From assembly GCA_000697475.1 (NCBI GenBank), contig JNEU01001054.1, positions 1 to 64,000 of the forward strand: 64,000 bases of DNA, in the 5' to 3' direction. This document shows, one piece after another, positions 1 through 14,214 of the stretch; the stretch's first letter is position 1; every line of letters starts with the position of its first letter. The notes beneath the pieces were generated by a model that was given only the letters and a program-made list of their open reading frames with translations, searched no databases and was not told the DNA's origin. Both the position numbers and the translations under genes were made by a program. Source of the stretch: Lichtheimia corymbifera B2541 (lineage: Eukaryota > Mucoromycota > Mucoromycetes > Mucorales > Lichtheimiaceae).

Positions 1-1075
1 TTATAGTGTGCATGGATTTGCATGACAGTGCCTGACCTATTTAATTTCCAGCTCTTCCATTTTCACTTTATTCCCTCTTCTTCCCATTCTCAACTGTTGC
101 CCCATCCAAGTACAACTACCAGCTGCGAACGATTGTCCTGCTTCAACCCATCATGTCAATCCTACAACTGCCTTGATCCTACTGTCTTTGACTGGATGGC
201 AAGTCCATGGCGTGTGCACAGTCTACCACAACACCCGCGTTTCTTGACAGTCCACCTTCTCTGTACTATCCTCAACCACAATCAAACGTAACAGTACTCA
301 TTCAAGCAGTTGCTATTAGCAAGGTGCTTGGTCTATTGACTCAAGTTACTTGCAGCAACTTGTCGTTCAGCCTTTTCACGTGAACAGCATATAGCCATTA
401 TATACAACAACTTTATGTAAGTGTCGCAACTTGCTTCAATACAAACGAATTGATATGGAGAATATGGATCTGATATTACTTTGGTAGATGGGATGGAAGG
501 GTTTGGATATATACAACGCGTGGAAAAAGAGCCTTGGTCTTATGCATCCATTGTCAACATGTCAACTTGATCATCCTGAACAATTGGTGCAACCCATTAT
601 CGCGCTTTACACGCTATCCTATGGCAGCTGCTATCGATCATTCAACTCCATGTTTTGAAACGCTATGCATATGATTCACCACCATGCATCAAGGGAAACT
701 CACATCCATCCATGCACCTTTGCACAACGCACGCTCAAAGGATAGAAGCTCCCCAAACCGATGTATATCCCCCATTGAGCAATCCACTGTACCTCAATCT
801 ACCTTGTGAATGATGTTGGATTAAAGGATTACTTGAGCGAATACCAGATTGCGTTGACCAACCATTTCTCAGCTTGTATCATGCAAAAAATCGTTCTTCT
901 TCCTGACTTGGACCTCGTCGTGTGTGGTGACTTGATGCATTGTATTATAGAGAGATTGAATATATATCCACTTGTGAATGCCGTGATAAAGGAACGAGAA
1001 TAAAGAAAAGGGTCTGATTGATCCATTGTTTCTTAAGCCAAGACTGTATTCAATAGTATAAATCACCTCCCTTTT
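1..1075. repeat. Dispersed ~1 kb repeat, copy A (cut by window edge)
   Basis: This stretch aligns collinearly, with many substitutions and small indels, to 61380-62412. Shared blocks include the phrase beginning cagtg-ctgacctatttaattt (from about 25 and 61390), a run ending tgaatgatgttggatta (807 and 62161), and gggtctgattgat (1010 and 62341). No conserved reading frame survives in both copies, so I treat it as a non-coding or long-dead element. Its right end is about 260 bp upstream of the thiolase start codon. The left end may continue outside the window. 1076-1338 is the remaining upstream region of the thiolase gene; I see no other gene there. Confidence 0.8.
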
Positions 1076-1338
1076 TTTGTTATTCAGATCTTGTAAGATC
1101 GTTATTTTGTTATGACGGCAGGAGATGCACGTATCACATTGCATTGATTTAAGGAAGAATGAATGGATAGCACGTGCGATGATAGCCGGGTGAGCACGGT
1201 TGCAGCTGAGACGTGAATTCTCCCACGGTGCCATAGAGGGCAATCGCCAGAAATGTATGAAAAGGGCTACGAAAACGAAAAGATGGTGTTTCATTTACCT
1301 TTTACCATACCTTCGCTCAAGGCTACTCTTCCAGTATT

Positions 1339-2879
<1,541 letters not shown>

Positions 2880-3073
2880 TAGACGACAGCATGATTGTTG
2901 TGCGCATCTTTATTTTGTCTATCAATCAATACACCCTTGACCAAAATTGGCTAACAACGATACTGAATGAGCCTTCATCTCTATACAAGTTTTCCTTCCC
3001 CTTGTTTTTCTCTTATACCTCCTCTTTTTTTACTCTTTCTATCTTTTTCTTTTTCTTTGTGCCTGATGAAGTA

Positions 3074-4057
3074 ATGGTTACCTCGCAAGATACGGCGTGG
3101 ATTCTCTACACCATTGTGTTTATATTACAGGGCATTGTGCTAGGTGTACGTAGTAGGCACAATTTACTATTGCTCCCGTTTGTTGTATTCACACTTTTAT
3201 CGGCTGTGGGACACATTATCATGATTGAACGCAATTATCAAGGTGATACACTAGTGCTCTTGGCAGACAGGAGCGTCATCACCAATCATATGCCTATTTT
3301 TTCATTCCTCTTGTATGCCGGTATCATCGGGTGTCAGCTTGTTTGCATTCAGAATAGCACAGCAAACCACGTACAACAACAGCCACCATCACCATCCAAA
3401 GATGCTACAAGTGAAAAGCAGCAACATCGCATACTGTTTATCAGTCGAGCGCGTCTAGGCCGTAGACCCCCTATGTACTGGGTCATCATTAGCCATTTAT
3501 TAGCCTACGGTGGTTTGGTGCTAGCATTTATATGTGTGCGGGTTACGCGTGATGATGATTTATCTGCCACTCGCCGATCGCTTGCTAGTCTCGTCACCAC
3601 CATGCTGGGGATCATTGCTAGTAACAGCGCCCTTGTATACTGGTTTACGTTTTGTCGACAATCCATATCCATTGCATCCAGGACAAGCAAGCAACATTAT
3701 TACGATACGTGGCTGGTGCGTATCATCATGCTTTTGTATTTGATTTTCATGACAGGCATGGCTACCGAAGCATGGTTATTCTACGGCATGTTGGAGAATC
3801 GCCACGTCAACTACCACCTGTCAGCCGGTCCTGGCAGCTGGATTGCACTTGAAACCACGCTTGTCTATTTGCCCATCTACATTATTCTTTGCATCCTTGT
3901 CATTCTTCGATGCTTCCGCCAACTAAGCGATTCTGATATCGAATCACCCAACGACGCAGGATCATCTACAACAGCTGCAGGGCCTCGCAGCTTACGATTT
4001 CTTTGGCGTTCTCGTAATAATCACCCACATCGTCATTTAGAAGACGATACCACTTAA
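3074..4057 (+). CDS. Seven-transmembrane protein of unknown function
   Basis: Single-exon gene of 327 aa. The frame is open far upstream, but the ATG at 3074 directly follows a long pyrimidine tract (about 3000-3060), typical of transcription starts here, so I start there. Seven hydrophobic segments are visible: residues near 9-28, 36-56, 76-96, 133-155, 168-190, 213-238 and 256-280. The polar loop between helices 3 and 4 is Gln/Ser/Lys-rich, and the cytosolic-looking tail is rich in Ser, Arg and His and ends HRHLEDDTT. The topology resembles a GPCR-like or RTA1-like protein, but I recognise no diagnostic motif and assign no family. It lies 195 bp downstream of the thiolase on the same strand and converges with the CHERP-like gene 113 bp away. 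Confidence 0.75.
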   Translation: MVTSQDTAWILYTIVFILQGIVLGVRSRHNLLLLPFVVFTLLSAVGHIIMIERNYQGDTLVLLADRSVITNHMPIFSFLLYAGIIGCQLVCIQNSTANHVQQQPPSPSKDATSEKQQHRILFISRARLGRRPPMYWVIISHLLAYGGLVLAFICVRVTRDDDLSATRRSLASLVTTMLGIIASNSALVYWFTFCRQSISIASRTSKQHYYDTWLVRIIMLLYLIFMTGMATEAWLFYGMLENRHVNYHLSAGPGSWIALETTLVYLPIYIILCILVILRCFRQLSDSDIESPNDAGSSTTAAGPRSLRFLWRSRNNHPHRHLEDDTT

Positions 4058-4170
4058 GCCTTAAGTATCATTCTCATTCCTTGTTCTTTGTTCCTGCAAT
4101 GTACTTTTATTTGTTGTTGTAGCTATTGTACGCAACATAATATACACAAAATCAATTTCCGTCCCTTGCA

Positions 4171-6424
4171 TCAGTGGTGATATCGACCTCCTCGTTCTGG
4201 GCAATCACGTGCTAAATGGCCAGGCTATTGACGTGATATGTGTGAGAGTTGGATTTTCAAATGGCATGAATATTATACTATACCTTGGAACAGTTGAAAC
4301 AAACGGCCGCTGATCGATGATCGCGGTTGTAGTTGTAGCTGTTGGATCGGCGATATGCATCATATGGATCGTTTGGCGTTTGGCCAAAAGCTGCTTGATG
4401 TCGATCGTCATTCTTAGATGATGATGATGCTGGTGGTGGTGGTGGTCGTTGTTGCTGTGGAGAACCATAGCTTCCAAATCTGGATCGAGATCTACCACGA
4501 TAGGGTGAAGGTGAACGTGATCGAGGACGACGGTGAGATGGTGGTGGTGACCATGATCGTGACCTAGACCTGGATCGTGATCGTGACGAATAAGATCGAC
4601 TTCTTGATCGTGAATATGACCTGAACAGATCACACATGTTATATAAACAATTCTTGATCTTGACATAATACTTGCCTTTTTCTACGTCGATGATAGCTAC
4701 GTCCTCGACTTGGGCTACGACTACGATGATCACGAGATCTTGATCGTCTTCTGCTTCTTCCTTCAGAGGAATTCCGCCGTTTCTTGTAACGATGATCATG
4801 CTGTAGTTTCTCACGTTGCTCATAAAACGCATCCAGATAACCAGGTTCCCATCCACTACGATCAAGCTTGCTTTCGACGCCTTCCTCAAAATTTCCAGTG
4901 CTATCCTTGAGATCCAATCCTTCATAAAACTGTTCCACTGCCTTTGATAAATCATTGCTTGTTGTTGATGGGTTGGAAATGGGTCGAATGTCAGATGGCT
5001 CCAAAGGACAATAGGGTGCAGCATCCAACTAATGATTTTTGCTATTAGCATATAATGTATATGATAATGCATTGTAGATTACCTTAAGAGCATCCACCAT
5101 CAGACCTGCAGGTAACTCATGATATGGTTTATTAGGAGTTGATGGCATCGTTTCTCCTTTGTGAGTTGTTGAAGATGATGGTGGTTTGATATGAGCTGTA
5201 TTTGGTGGTGGTGGTGGTGCTGGTTGACGAACAGCCATGTGTGCTGGATAGGGTTGGGGAGTTGATGAGGGAAGTCCTTGTGTTGGTATTGGTGGTCTCG
5301 GTTGCATAGGTCTTCCTGCATAATACGGGGGTGGAACACCGTAGCCTGGGAATGGTTGAGGCGGAGGAGGGTATCCTCGATAACCCATCGCTGCTGCTGG
5401 TGCTGTTGTTGTTGTCGGATGTGGATGTGGAGCACCACCAACAAATGAAGATGGCCTCATAGGAGGAACACTTTGCATTGACTGAGATGATGATGGTGGC
5501 AGTGATGGTGGAGGTGGTGGTCCAAATTGAACAGCTTTCCGGATATGGTTGACAACACCTGCATCGAAAAATCGCTTATCCTCCCAAATAGCAAGCACCT
5601 ATTATGAAAGCCATTAACCCACGTCATTCATGAATATCTATCAATACAATACCTTGTTCACTTTGGCTCTCATTTCATCAGTGGTATCAGGTGCGTGATA
5701 AGCATGTCCTAGCAAGTTCGCTAACCGTGGAATCATCGCATCCTTCATCCATCCAGCCTGCCGACGTTCACTAAATAACTCAAATCCATCAGCCTAACCC
5801 ATCCGTATAATCTTTTCCTATGTTTGATACATGCCTGTGATACAAGACATCATTCATCAAGTACACCAAGTGCAATCGTTCGAAAAAGCTGTCCTTTGAA
5901 TACGATAACGCCACACAATAATCTGAAATGGCTTCCATTTGTATAGGTTGACGACAATGATCAAATATCCAAGTCTTGCCTGATGAATGTGTATTAGCAT
6001 AGTAACTCGTTACGATATGCTGCTATATCCCATACCGGCTTCAATGTTGGCACGCGAGCATTCCCCCATGAGTGCGTTCAATATGCTTTGAAACTGTTCG
6101 CCTGGATTCCCTTCATAATCCATATCCTGCAATACACGCACAAGATGATCATATGATGCTGCCACCATGAAAGAACGGTCGTAGCTATGTGCTGCTGTCG
6201 ATGCTAGTGGGGGTGGTGCTGGTGGTGAGGGTCGTGGAACCATAGGACGCATTCCAGTTGCAGGAATGTAGTGCGATTGAGGAGGAGGAGGTCGTCCTTG
6301 AAAGCGATGGCACCAAAAGAGACAGCATTAACCGTTATATCCAACCAACATGTCACCGATCGAATGCTTGAAAGTAGCAAGGACTGATTTGGTATTTATA
6401 GTTACCATAGTCATAAGGATCCAT
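4171..6424 (-). CDS. CHERP-like RNA-processing protein (CID + RS + CCHC knuckle)
   Basis: Eight exons: 6424-6406, 6296-6036, 5979-5835, 5770-5653, 5598-5083, 5028-4676, 4620-4284, 4224-4171; 600 aa. Residues about 50-190 form an RNA polymerase II CTD-interacting (CID) domain, with the CHERP-like stretches WIFDHCRQPIQMEAISDY and LVYLMNDVLYHSERRQAGW. A Pro-rich linker follows, then the CHERP block YHELPAGLMVDALKLDAAPY, then an Arg-Ser region. Human CHERP, a U2 snRNP-associated splicing factor, ends in a G-patch; this protein instead ends in a CX2CX4HX4C knuckle (C578, C581, H586, C591). No N-terminal SURP domain was found, so the 5' end is uncertain. Introns 3 and 5 use GC donors (AG|GCATGT, AG|GCAAGT), required to keep frame. 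Intron 1 ends in AAG. Confidence 0.88.
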
Positions 6425-7972
6425 GAATGCTTGATTGCTGGGGAAAGAAAGCGTCGTTCCTTGAAACGGTAAAAGAATACAAAATACGCCGCCCTACTTG
6501 GATCGCTGACCTGGCAGACACATCAATATGACAACATTCTTTCACCTCGCATTTCATATAAAGTAGCATATGCTGGACGCTCTTAACAATCTCCTTACTA
6601 CAGTTCTCCACAATGATACACTTCTTCGTTGACAATGTTCTCAGCTGCATACCCTGTTACAATGACTGAGCTATTTTCTCAGCATTCTTTCATCAACAAA
6701 GTTTGAATAATAAATCATTGATAAAAGAAATGAAGCTCTTTATCACTGAATAAAGGGGGGATTTCCGAAATCATGTGCCAACATGTTCACCATTTACCGA
6801 TTGATTAATGAAACAATGAGCTCATATTCATTGAAGCTCTCTCTCGGGATTCTTTGAAAGCTAATCAAGCTATGCTTTTGAGGATTGAGAAGAATCAAAA
6901 CAACCACTTTTATAGTGGATGGTAGAGAAGAAGCGCCAGGATATCTTGTAGGCTAGCAGCAGCCAATGCTGGATTTTGATTTTCTATTTTCTTGCATCTT
7001 CATCTTCATACTAGGAACCGATAATGAAAAATGAAGACGTATTACATAGTGAGATGCTGGGTTACAAGTACTGCGATTAGAAATTCAAAGCATGACCTTA
7101 ATATGCAATAGCATATCTACCGAGAAACCAGTACCAATGTGATGTGCATCTCTTGAAACATCAAGAGGAAGCGTGCATATTCAAATGGATGGCCTACATC
7201 TTGACCTGGTATACAAATCCCTACATCCATCCATCTATTACTGCCCGCTACGTTAGCACCGTATGTCGTTATCGCTCCTATTGCATTTGCACTTTTACCT
7301 TTTGTCCTATTATCATAATGCAAAACGCACAGCTTTACTCCTCTCATGATCCTGCAGTTACTCTCTATGTGCGGAACCTGCTTCAAACGGTTGTTGTTTT
7401 GGTGGACAGCTTTTACATGCATATGCATTGGATCATCAGGATGTGTGTGAACATTACATCGGAGAAGACAACCCTCCTTCACATCTCTCCTCTAACATAC
7501 ACTTGTTCACGCGGTACATATTTTGTCGCACATTAATGGTTTTAGTATGCATATATGCATTGCAAATCTGTGTTGAGAAAAAAGTTGTTGATCGGGATTG
7601 ACAGCTGCATGCGTGCGTGCGTGCGTGTGTGTGCCACCAATTGCTCTACTAATGAAGATCTCTCTTTTTCTCCTTACGGAGTAGGACCCCACCTTGGCCC
7701 CTTATTATTTCACCCATCAATGTTGGTAGTTCATTAGCTGTCTTTGGAATAGTGTACCACTGCCATTCGCTTTATTAATACGTTTATTTTTCATGCGATT
7801 GTATGAGCGGCCCATGTGATGACGGCCATGTATGCTGTATGTATGAATAATAATGTGGTGATGGGATGTTTTTTTTTTTCTTCTTCCAACGGGAACATGT
7901 AGGTAGAAGATGATGCATTAGAATGCATAAGATGATATGTGGGAGTAGTGAGAAATAAAGAATATAGGGATT
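6425..7972. other. Intergenic, no gene recognised
   Basis: About 1.5 kb between the 5' end of the CHERP-like gene and the 3' end of the PH gene, both on the minus strand. A+T-rich with short random frames only. If the CHERP-like protein has a missing N-terminal exon it would lie near 6430-6700, but I see no SURP-like coding there. A short (tgcg)n/(tg)n run lies at 7610-7631. Confidence 0.5.
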
Positions 7973-8730
7973 TTAACGAGATGTGGGGGTATTAGGTGAT
8001 CGACGATGCGGTCTGGATCGCCTTAAACGTCTACCAAATGAGAATTCAGGCATGCACCGTGTGTCAAGATCCTCGCATACATTTGCAGATGCTTGGATAG
8101 CGTCGATCCACAAGACTGCACTCATGTATGTGCTGCATCGAATAAGGAATTGTGGGCCGTGTCGAATGCGTACACGCACAACATCTGGATATTTACGATA
8201 ATCTGTAGCCATTCCAGCTTCAGCATGTCGCGTTGAAAAGCTCCATACAGGTCTTTCAGTTTCAGGATTGGTGGGCTGCTTCTTATAAGCGCGTATCGAT
8301 GTTCCCCATACAACAACATAGAGGTTTCTGGAATACAAAAGCAAATTAATCAAGGGGGTAAAAAGAGACTCAATAATACAATAATAACCTACCTCCATGA
8401 TCGCTTTTTGGACAACGTGTTCTCATCTTCTCGTTCACGTTTGACATGCACTTGTCCTGCTCGTGACACCGTGCATTCATAAGGTGGTAGATGCTCTTCA
8501 TCTTCATCTTCATCGCTTTGTATCCCAGATTGAATGTGAGACGACGACCACGGATGGCACGGGTCATCGTATACGGGTGGCTCGGGATCAATGTTGCTGA
8601 CAATGGTGCAAGTGGTAATGGTACTGGGAGTGTGTTCAGACTCCGGTTCGGGTTGTTCGGATGATGATGATGATGAACATGTTGTTGAAGTCGACATAAA
8701 GGATGAAGCTAGGGACCAGGATGATTTCAT
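7973..8730 (-). CDS. Small PH-domain protein
   Basis: Two exons, 8730-8393 and 8327-7973, join in frame (AG|A) to 230 aa. The N-terminal 80 residues are low-complexity: a Ser run, Pro/Glu stretches and an acidic DEDEDEE cluster. From about residue 84 a pleckstrin-homology fold is recognisable: LPPYECTVSRAGQVHVKRERED, then KKRSWRNLYVVVWGTSIRAYK (strands 2-3 of a PH domain) and the closing helix with the conserved Trp in AVLWIDAIQASANVCEDL. The C-terminus is an Arg-rich tail. The family probably binds phosphoinositides or proteins at membranes; no further function can be read. The frame is open upstream of 8730, but residues there are not protein-like, so I start at the ATG giving MKSSWSLASS. 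Confidence 0.8.
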
Positions 8731-10253
8731 TTGTCGTAATTTGGTGAATGGGGAAAGAAATTGTGGCCAACGTTGTTGTTCTTTTTTAGGAGTTGGGTGT
8801 TGCCTTGAATGAATTCGACCTAGGAGGTCGTTGTATAAGCAACAGCAATCCAAGGCCGGGATGATGATAGCATCACATCTTAGGACATTGCTTACCCAAA
8901 TGATAAGTAACATGTTGGCTGGTGGCTGTGTTTTGAACCTGTTGACAGGCTCCAAGGGAAGATGTTGAGTTGAGCATGAAATACAGATACAAAGAGCGAG
9001 AAAAAAAGAAAAAAGAAAGAAGCGTATGCAAGAAAGAAGCAAAGGATGGCCGAGAACAAAAAGCACACCTCTCGTTTTTATATGATGCAACAGCCAAATA
9101 CGGCAACCTATTATCGTATCTTCACCTTGTATAGACCATGAGGGTGGCACACCCGAGTCGATCCTCTTTGTACATGAGCATGACTCTAATCTTTCTCCTT
9201 CATCCCTTTCTCCCAGCCCCTTTTGTACACAGCACACACACACACACACTGTTGTGTAAAAAGTAAAACCGCCCTTACTCTTTGCTATATACATGACTCG
9301 ATTTGCCCCTTTCACTACCAATAATTACCATTTACCGCCACTAATGAGCCTTCATTTCACGGGTAAGTGCTGGTGTTTCTGGTCTGTTTACATTTGTTCC
9401 GCATCTGTCACTTGTATGGGAATAATCTTGTGCAATGACAACCCATGAGCTATATCTGGCAACTTGACAACTTGCGAAGAAAGCAGGGCTGGGTCGTTGA
9501 GAGGCTGAGACAACGAGTTGCTGATAGTCGTAAAAGAAAATGAACCTCTCGACAATCAAAGTGCGAGTGAGCTTTGAAAAATAATCAACGACTTGACACG
9601 ATCTAAAGGTAGCAACAATGTCATCGAGATAAAGGTTGATCATATGCCTTAGCTGTAAGCTTATATCTATCCCACAACAAGGTTACCAGGTAGCACAAAA
9701 CTTTAACGGTAGGTCTCATCATCTACCCCCACACACGGCCAATTTCGCGTGATAATGTATTCGGTTTGCTGATACGCACATGATATTTTTTCCGGTAGAC
9801 AATGAAATAAAAAGAAAGAGACCGACTTGCCTCATCTAGAATCGACATTCATTGTATTAAGTTGTGACGTTCGTTGGCTATAAACTTTTAAATAACAAGT
9901 CATCATCATGCAGAAAAATAAAGTTAACCATGTTGTTGTTAAACATGTCTCATGAGATGCCAGCAGCGCGAAATGAAAACAAAAGCCTGATGATTTACAT
10001 ATGCATGTGAGTGTCTTGGACATGGTCAGTGTGCCTGTTACAATAAATTGCAGCACGTCGTTCCAGCAGAGGTTTCATTGGATGCAGTATAGAATTCTCC
10101 CATCGTTTCCATATAGCTAAATTACGCCATGGATCAGCATCTTTTGCCGATAATGGGCATCATAGCAATATCTGCAATATATAAAACGGGTTATACTCTA
10201 TATTTGATTGACAACCACGTACGCGTGCATAGGTATTCCAATCAGGATGCAAT

Positions 10254-10294
<41 letters not shown>

Positions 10295-10863
10295 ATACTA
10301 ATGTATAATAAAATTGCCACATGGGTTATTGGATAGAGCAAGTCTATGCTATTACATGATAGATGAGAATCTAATTAACTAAAAAGATGGGGATCTCGAT
10401 AACCGGGCCTAGAAGACTATAATAGCAGCCAAGAAATGGGACAAAGCTCTGCATTGTGGTGGTCCGTGGAACCGGCGCAAAAGACAGAAAAAAACCCCGT
10501 ACTCATAAGTTGCCATTATGATCGTATCTCCGTGACCATCGATGGTTACAATGGCCAAATGGCGACTATTACAGGGTACATGGGAGTATTACTCATCAGC
10601 ACAATACACTGTGACATAGTTAATCTCGTTTATAATGTAGATACGCAGCTGCTGCATGTTGTCTGGGGCACGCATTATTACCATGACTACATGGCTTGGG
10701 CCGGTGTTCCCTTTTTAGTGAGAATGTACCTTGGCAACTTTTTGGCCTTTTCTTCTTTTCACGCTCTCCTTTTTTCCCTTTACACTCTTTCTCTCTTTTT
10801 TCTTTTGCTGCTTTCTCAACCTCCTTCAGAGGAAGAACGCCATCAACCTCGGTATATTCGGTA
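8731..10863. other. Divergent intergenic region with microsatellites
   Basis: About 2.1 kb separates the PH gene (leftward) from the Zn2Cys6 gene (rightward). It holds a (CA)n run at about 9233-9249, a perfect trinucleotide run at 10254-10294 and a dense pyrimidine tract at about 10738-10835 just upstream of the Zn2Cys6 start, which likely marks its promoter/5' UTR. I see no gene or RNA. Confidence 0.6.
10254..10294. repeat. (ATG)n trinucleotide microsatellite
   Basis: About 13-14 perfect ATG/GAT units with no interruption, in the non-coding region upstream of the Zn2Cys6 regulator. Confidence 0.95.
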
Positions 10864-13800
10864 ATGTCGTCGGTCTTCATCTCCGAGCACAATGATCAGT
10901 CCCAGCCACCTGAACCAACACGTCCCAAACGACCACGATCAAGTTATGCTGTAAGTTGGTATGAAGGATATTGAAGAGCGTTGTGGGTGTTTGAAAAGGG
11001 TGTATTTTCTCCTTTATGATGGTACCTTAAACGCTTGCATAATTTGCGGGAGACTGACGCGTGGTACGCTTTTGTGTAGTGTTCAAGGTGCAAAAAGAAA
11101 AAAGTCAAATGTGATTTTGCACAGCCAACGTGCAAGCGATGTGCCGCATCCAACAGTGAATGTAATTACGCCACACCACCACGACGCGTAGACAAGTCGG
11201 CATTTAAAGCCTTGGGTATCCACGTGGAATCGTTAAAGATGCGTATGCAAAAGATGCAAGACGAGCTTGATACAATGCGCCAAGCACTCAATACAACTCC
11301 TGGCAATGAGAATCAACCACCATCTTCAGTAGCAGCAGTAGCATCATCGAGTACTACGCCATCACCAGTACCTGTATCCGCTACTGATACAACAGCATCA
11401 TTACCATTTGCAACAACAAATACAATGAAACCTGCTTCCGTTGTCATGGAAAATGCTGCCGCCGCTGTTGCAGCCGCCGCAAGCCCATTTCCAAATCAGA
11501 CGTCTGCTCCGGCAGCCTCCGCTCAACACCGTTATCCTCCTCCTGAAGGTGCCTGGAGAATGGAACATTTACCCCCAACCATACATCACACAGATGTTAC
11601 TGATATGGCGGCCATGTATCAAGCTCTATTGGATGGTATCAGTCATCTCAACATTAACAATGAGTCAGCCATGGCGGATCATCATCATCAACACATGACC
11701 AGCAACAACAATCATAATATCATGGGCGATGCTGCTATTGATGATTTGACCAAGAATTGGTATCATTGCTGTTTTCTTCCTTATCAACCAGTGGAAACAA
11801 AGAATGGCAACGACCCAACACCATTATTGACATGTTCCATTAGAGCATGGGTTGCTCAACATGCGTGCATCTTTCATCAAGCGTGTCCTGGTGTTGATCC
11901 AACCTTGGTAGGGGAAACCTATTACAATCATGCACAGCAATCATTAATGGATCAGGGCGCCACCACCACGAATGTCACTACAATCCACGCACTCTTGAAT
12001 TTGTACATGTATCAAATCAGCAATGGTCGATCCGATTTAGCTCATACACATATTGGAATGGCAGTACGTATGGCTCAGGAACTTGGATTACATCGACGAC
12101 CTACAAGGAGGAAAAGGACGACCAAAGAAGAGACGAGGCAGGCTGAAAGAAAGAAACGACTATGGTGGTCAGTGTATTGGCTTGATTTATGGGCTGCTCT
12201 TGGTTCGAATAGAGCTCCTATGGTGGACGATGTGGAATGCAATGTGGATCCTCCTCAAAAATTGGACAATGAAAATGAGGAAACTGGATATCGAATCAGC
12301 TATGGCGTACATTCAATTCGGCTCTTACGTATTCGCAAAGACATCATCAATCAGCTACCATTACACCAGGGCAAAGACGCATTGTTGTCAGCAATATCGA
12401 ATTTGGATCTTACACTCAAGCAATGGTTTGCTGACTTGCCAGCCGAATTGCGATTTCCTATTAGCGGAACACTGGAAGGCAAAGGAGCATTCAAAGATGA
12501 AGCGTGTTTGTTATTAGTGATACAATATCATACGACATGGATCATGCTTCACAAGTACTTTTTACCACGACATCAATTGGATAAAATGGAGCAGCAGCAA
12601 CACGAAGATCATCCAAATGCGCTATTATCTCTCAACACTTGCACCCGTGCAGCTATCGCTATTACTCGTGCCCTTGAATTGTATGCAGACAATGGAAGCT
12701 GGTGTCAATTCTATTTTGTCCTGGATGGTGTTCTTGTCAGCATTGCAGTACATCAACTCAACGCCTTATCGAATGATGTAGGCATTGCATGTCTCTCCCA
12801 GCGCAACTTGATAGCAACAGCCAATGTGCTTCGCAACTCGCCAATGATCTATATGCAAAAGGTGCAACGAGTGATTGAAAATATCGAGACATTTTTACGC
12901 AAGGAGAGGATGCCTACTCGATTAGAAGATGTTCCACCTGTGGATCAAAATGCTGTGTTACGACAATCAACGGGAGCACGTTATCGACAACAACAACAAC
13001 AAGCAGAAGGTGCAATCAACTCGGTTAATGCTAATGCCATGGTATCAGGTTCATCGCCATCAGGAACGACGCCTTCACCTACGGCTGTACATAACACAAT
13101 GCATCAGACAACTACACCACAAGCACCACGACCCTCGAGTTATGACATGTACATTTCACCTGAGCACAATGGTATGGCGCCAACGCAGCAATCACCCTCT
13201 TCATCCGATGTGCGAATGGCTTCTGCTTCAACCATGCCAACGACTAGTAATTTGATGGCATCAGGCGTATTCTATGATCCATTGATGGATTTCCATCTTT
13301 CTGGAAGAGATGGTGGGATGCTTTTTATGAGCGGGAATGAAATGCATCCAACACATGCGATCAATACTTCCTCTGACGCTGCGCTTACACAGCATATGTT
13401 CGGATCCGCTACAGTAGATACTCAACAATTTACAGCCGTGAATGAAGAACCCCATCATATTTATACCGCTCGACCCTTTCCAGCAAGTGAATCTGCTGCA
13501 GCTGCTGCAGCTGCTGTCATGTATCAACATCAACAACCACCACGACCACCGCCGCCGCCAACACAACAACATCATCATCATCAACAACAACAACAACAAC
13601 AGCCATCCAAAATAGCTGCACCACCTAACAATGTATACCCGAATCATCATCAACATCATCAGCATTCCATGTATACTCAGCATACTTATCCATCACCAAT
13701 GCGACCCACACAACAACAGCAACAACAGCAACAGCGACCCATGACTAATGGAACACCTCATTACACAGTGATGCCTACAGCTTATGATGCTGCCATGTTT

Positions 13801-14004
13801 GCATCAGTGGATCCATCAGTCAACCCAGCCTTGTTATCACAAACAAGTCATCCACAACAATACAATGCACACCCAACATTCCCACCCAATGCTGGAACGG
13901 ATGAAGACAGCGAAGCAGCAGCATCCACCGGCGGATATAACACAGCAGGATATGCACGTATGGCAACAAAACGATCACGAGGCGATTGGGATAATGGTGG
14001 ATAA
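10864..14004 (+). CDS. Zn2Cys6 fungal-specific transcription factor
   Basis: Two exons, 10864-10950 and 11080-14004, give 1003 aa. The intron sits immediately before the first zinc ligand. The binuclear zinc cluster is C30-X2-C33-X6-C40-X6-C47-X2-C50-X6-C57 with the basic run KKKKVKC, followed by a short coiled-coil (SLKMRMQKMQDELDTMRQAL) for dimerisation. A fungal_trans (MHR) domain lies at about 180-480, with the landmarks HALLNLYMYQISNGR, AVRMAQELGLHR and ERKKRLWWSVYWLDLWAALGSNRAPMVDD (shortened here to its visible core, the LWW-YWLD motif). The last 350 residues are low-complexity with poly-Ala, poly-Gln, poly-His and Pro runs, probably an activation region. The target genes cannot be read from sequence. 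It converges with the DP gene 210 bp downstream. Confidence 0.93.
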
Positions 14005-14214
14005 ATAGTGGATGGTCCTAGTTGTCTTTTTTTTCCAAATAAGAAAAAAAACTTACACAAAATATAAGGGGGAAAAAAGGAAAGCACATATACAGGGGAA
14101 TGTTTGCTCATGCATACATATATGTTAAATGGAGGAAGAGAGAGAGGGGGGATAGTGTTGTAGTAGAAGAAGCATAAGGTTTTCAGAGTTGTTTCCTAGA
14201 CGACAAGGTACGTA

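Noticed and set aside
8731..9321. Long N-terminal extension of the PH-domain frame
   Set aside because: The residues read through CA and purine/pyrimidine repeats and look like random translation; no conserved motif.
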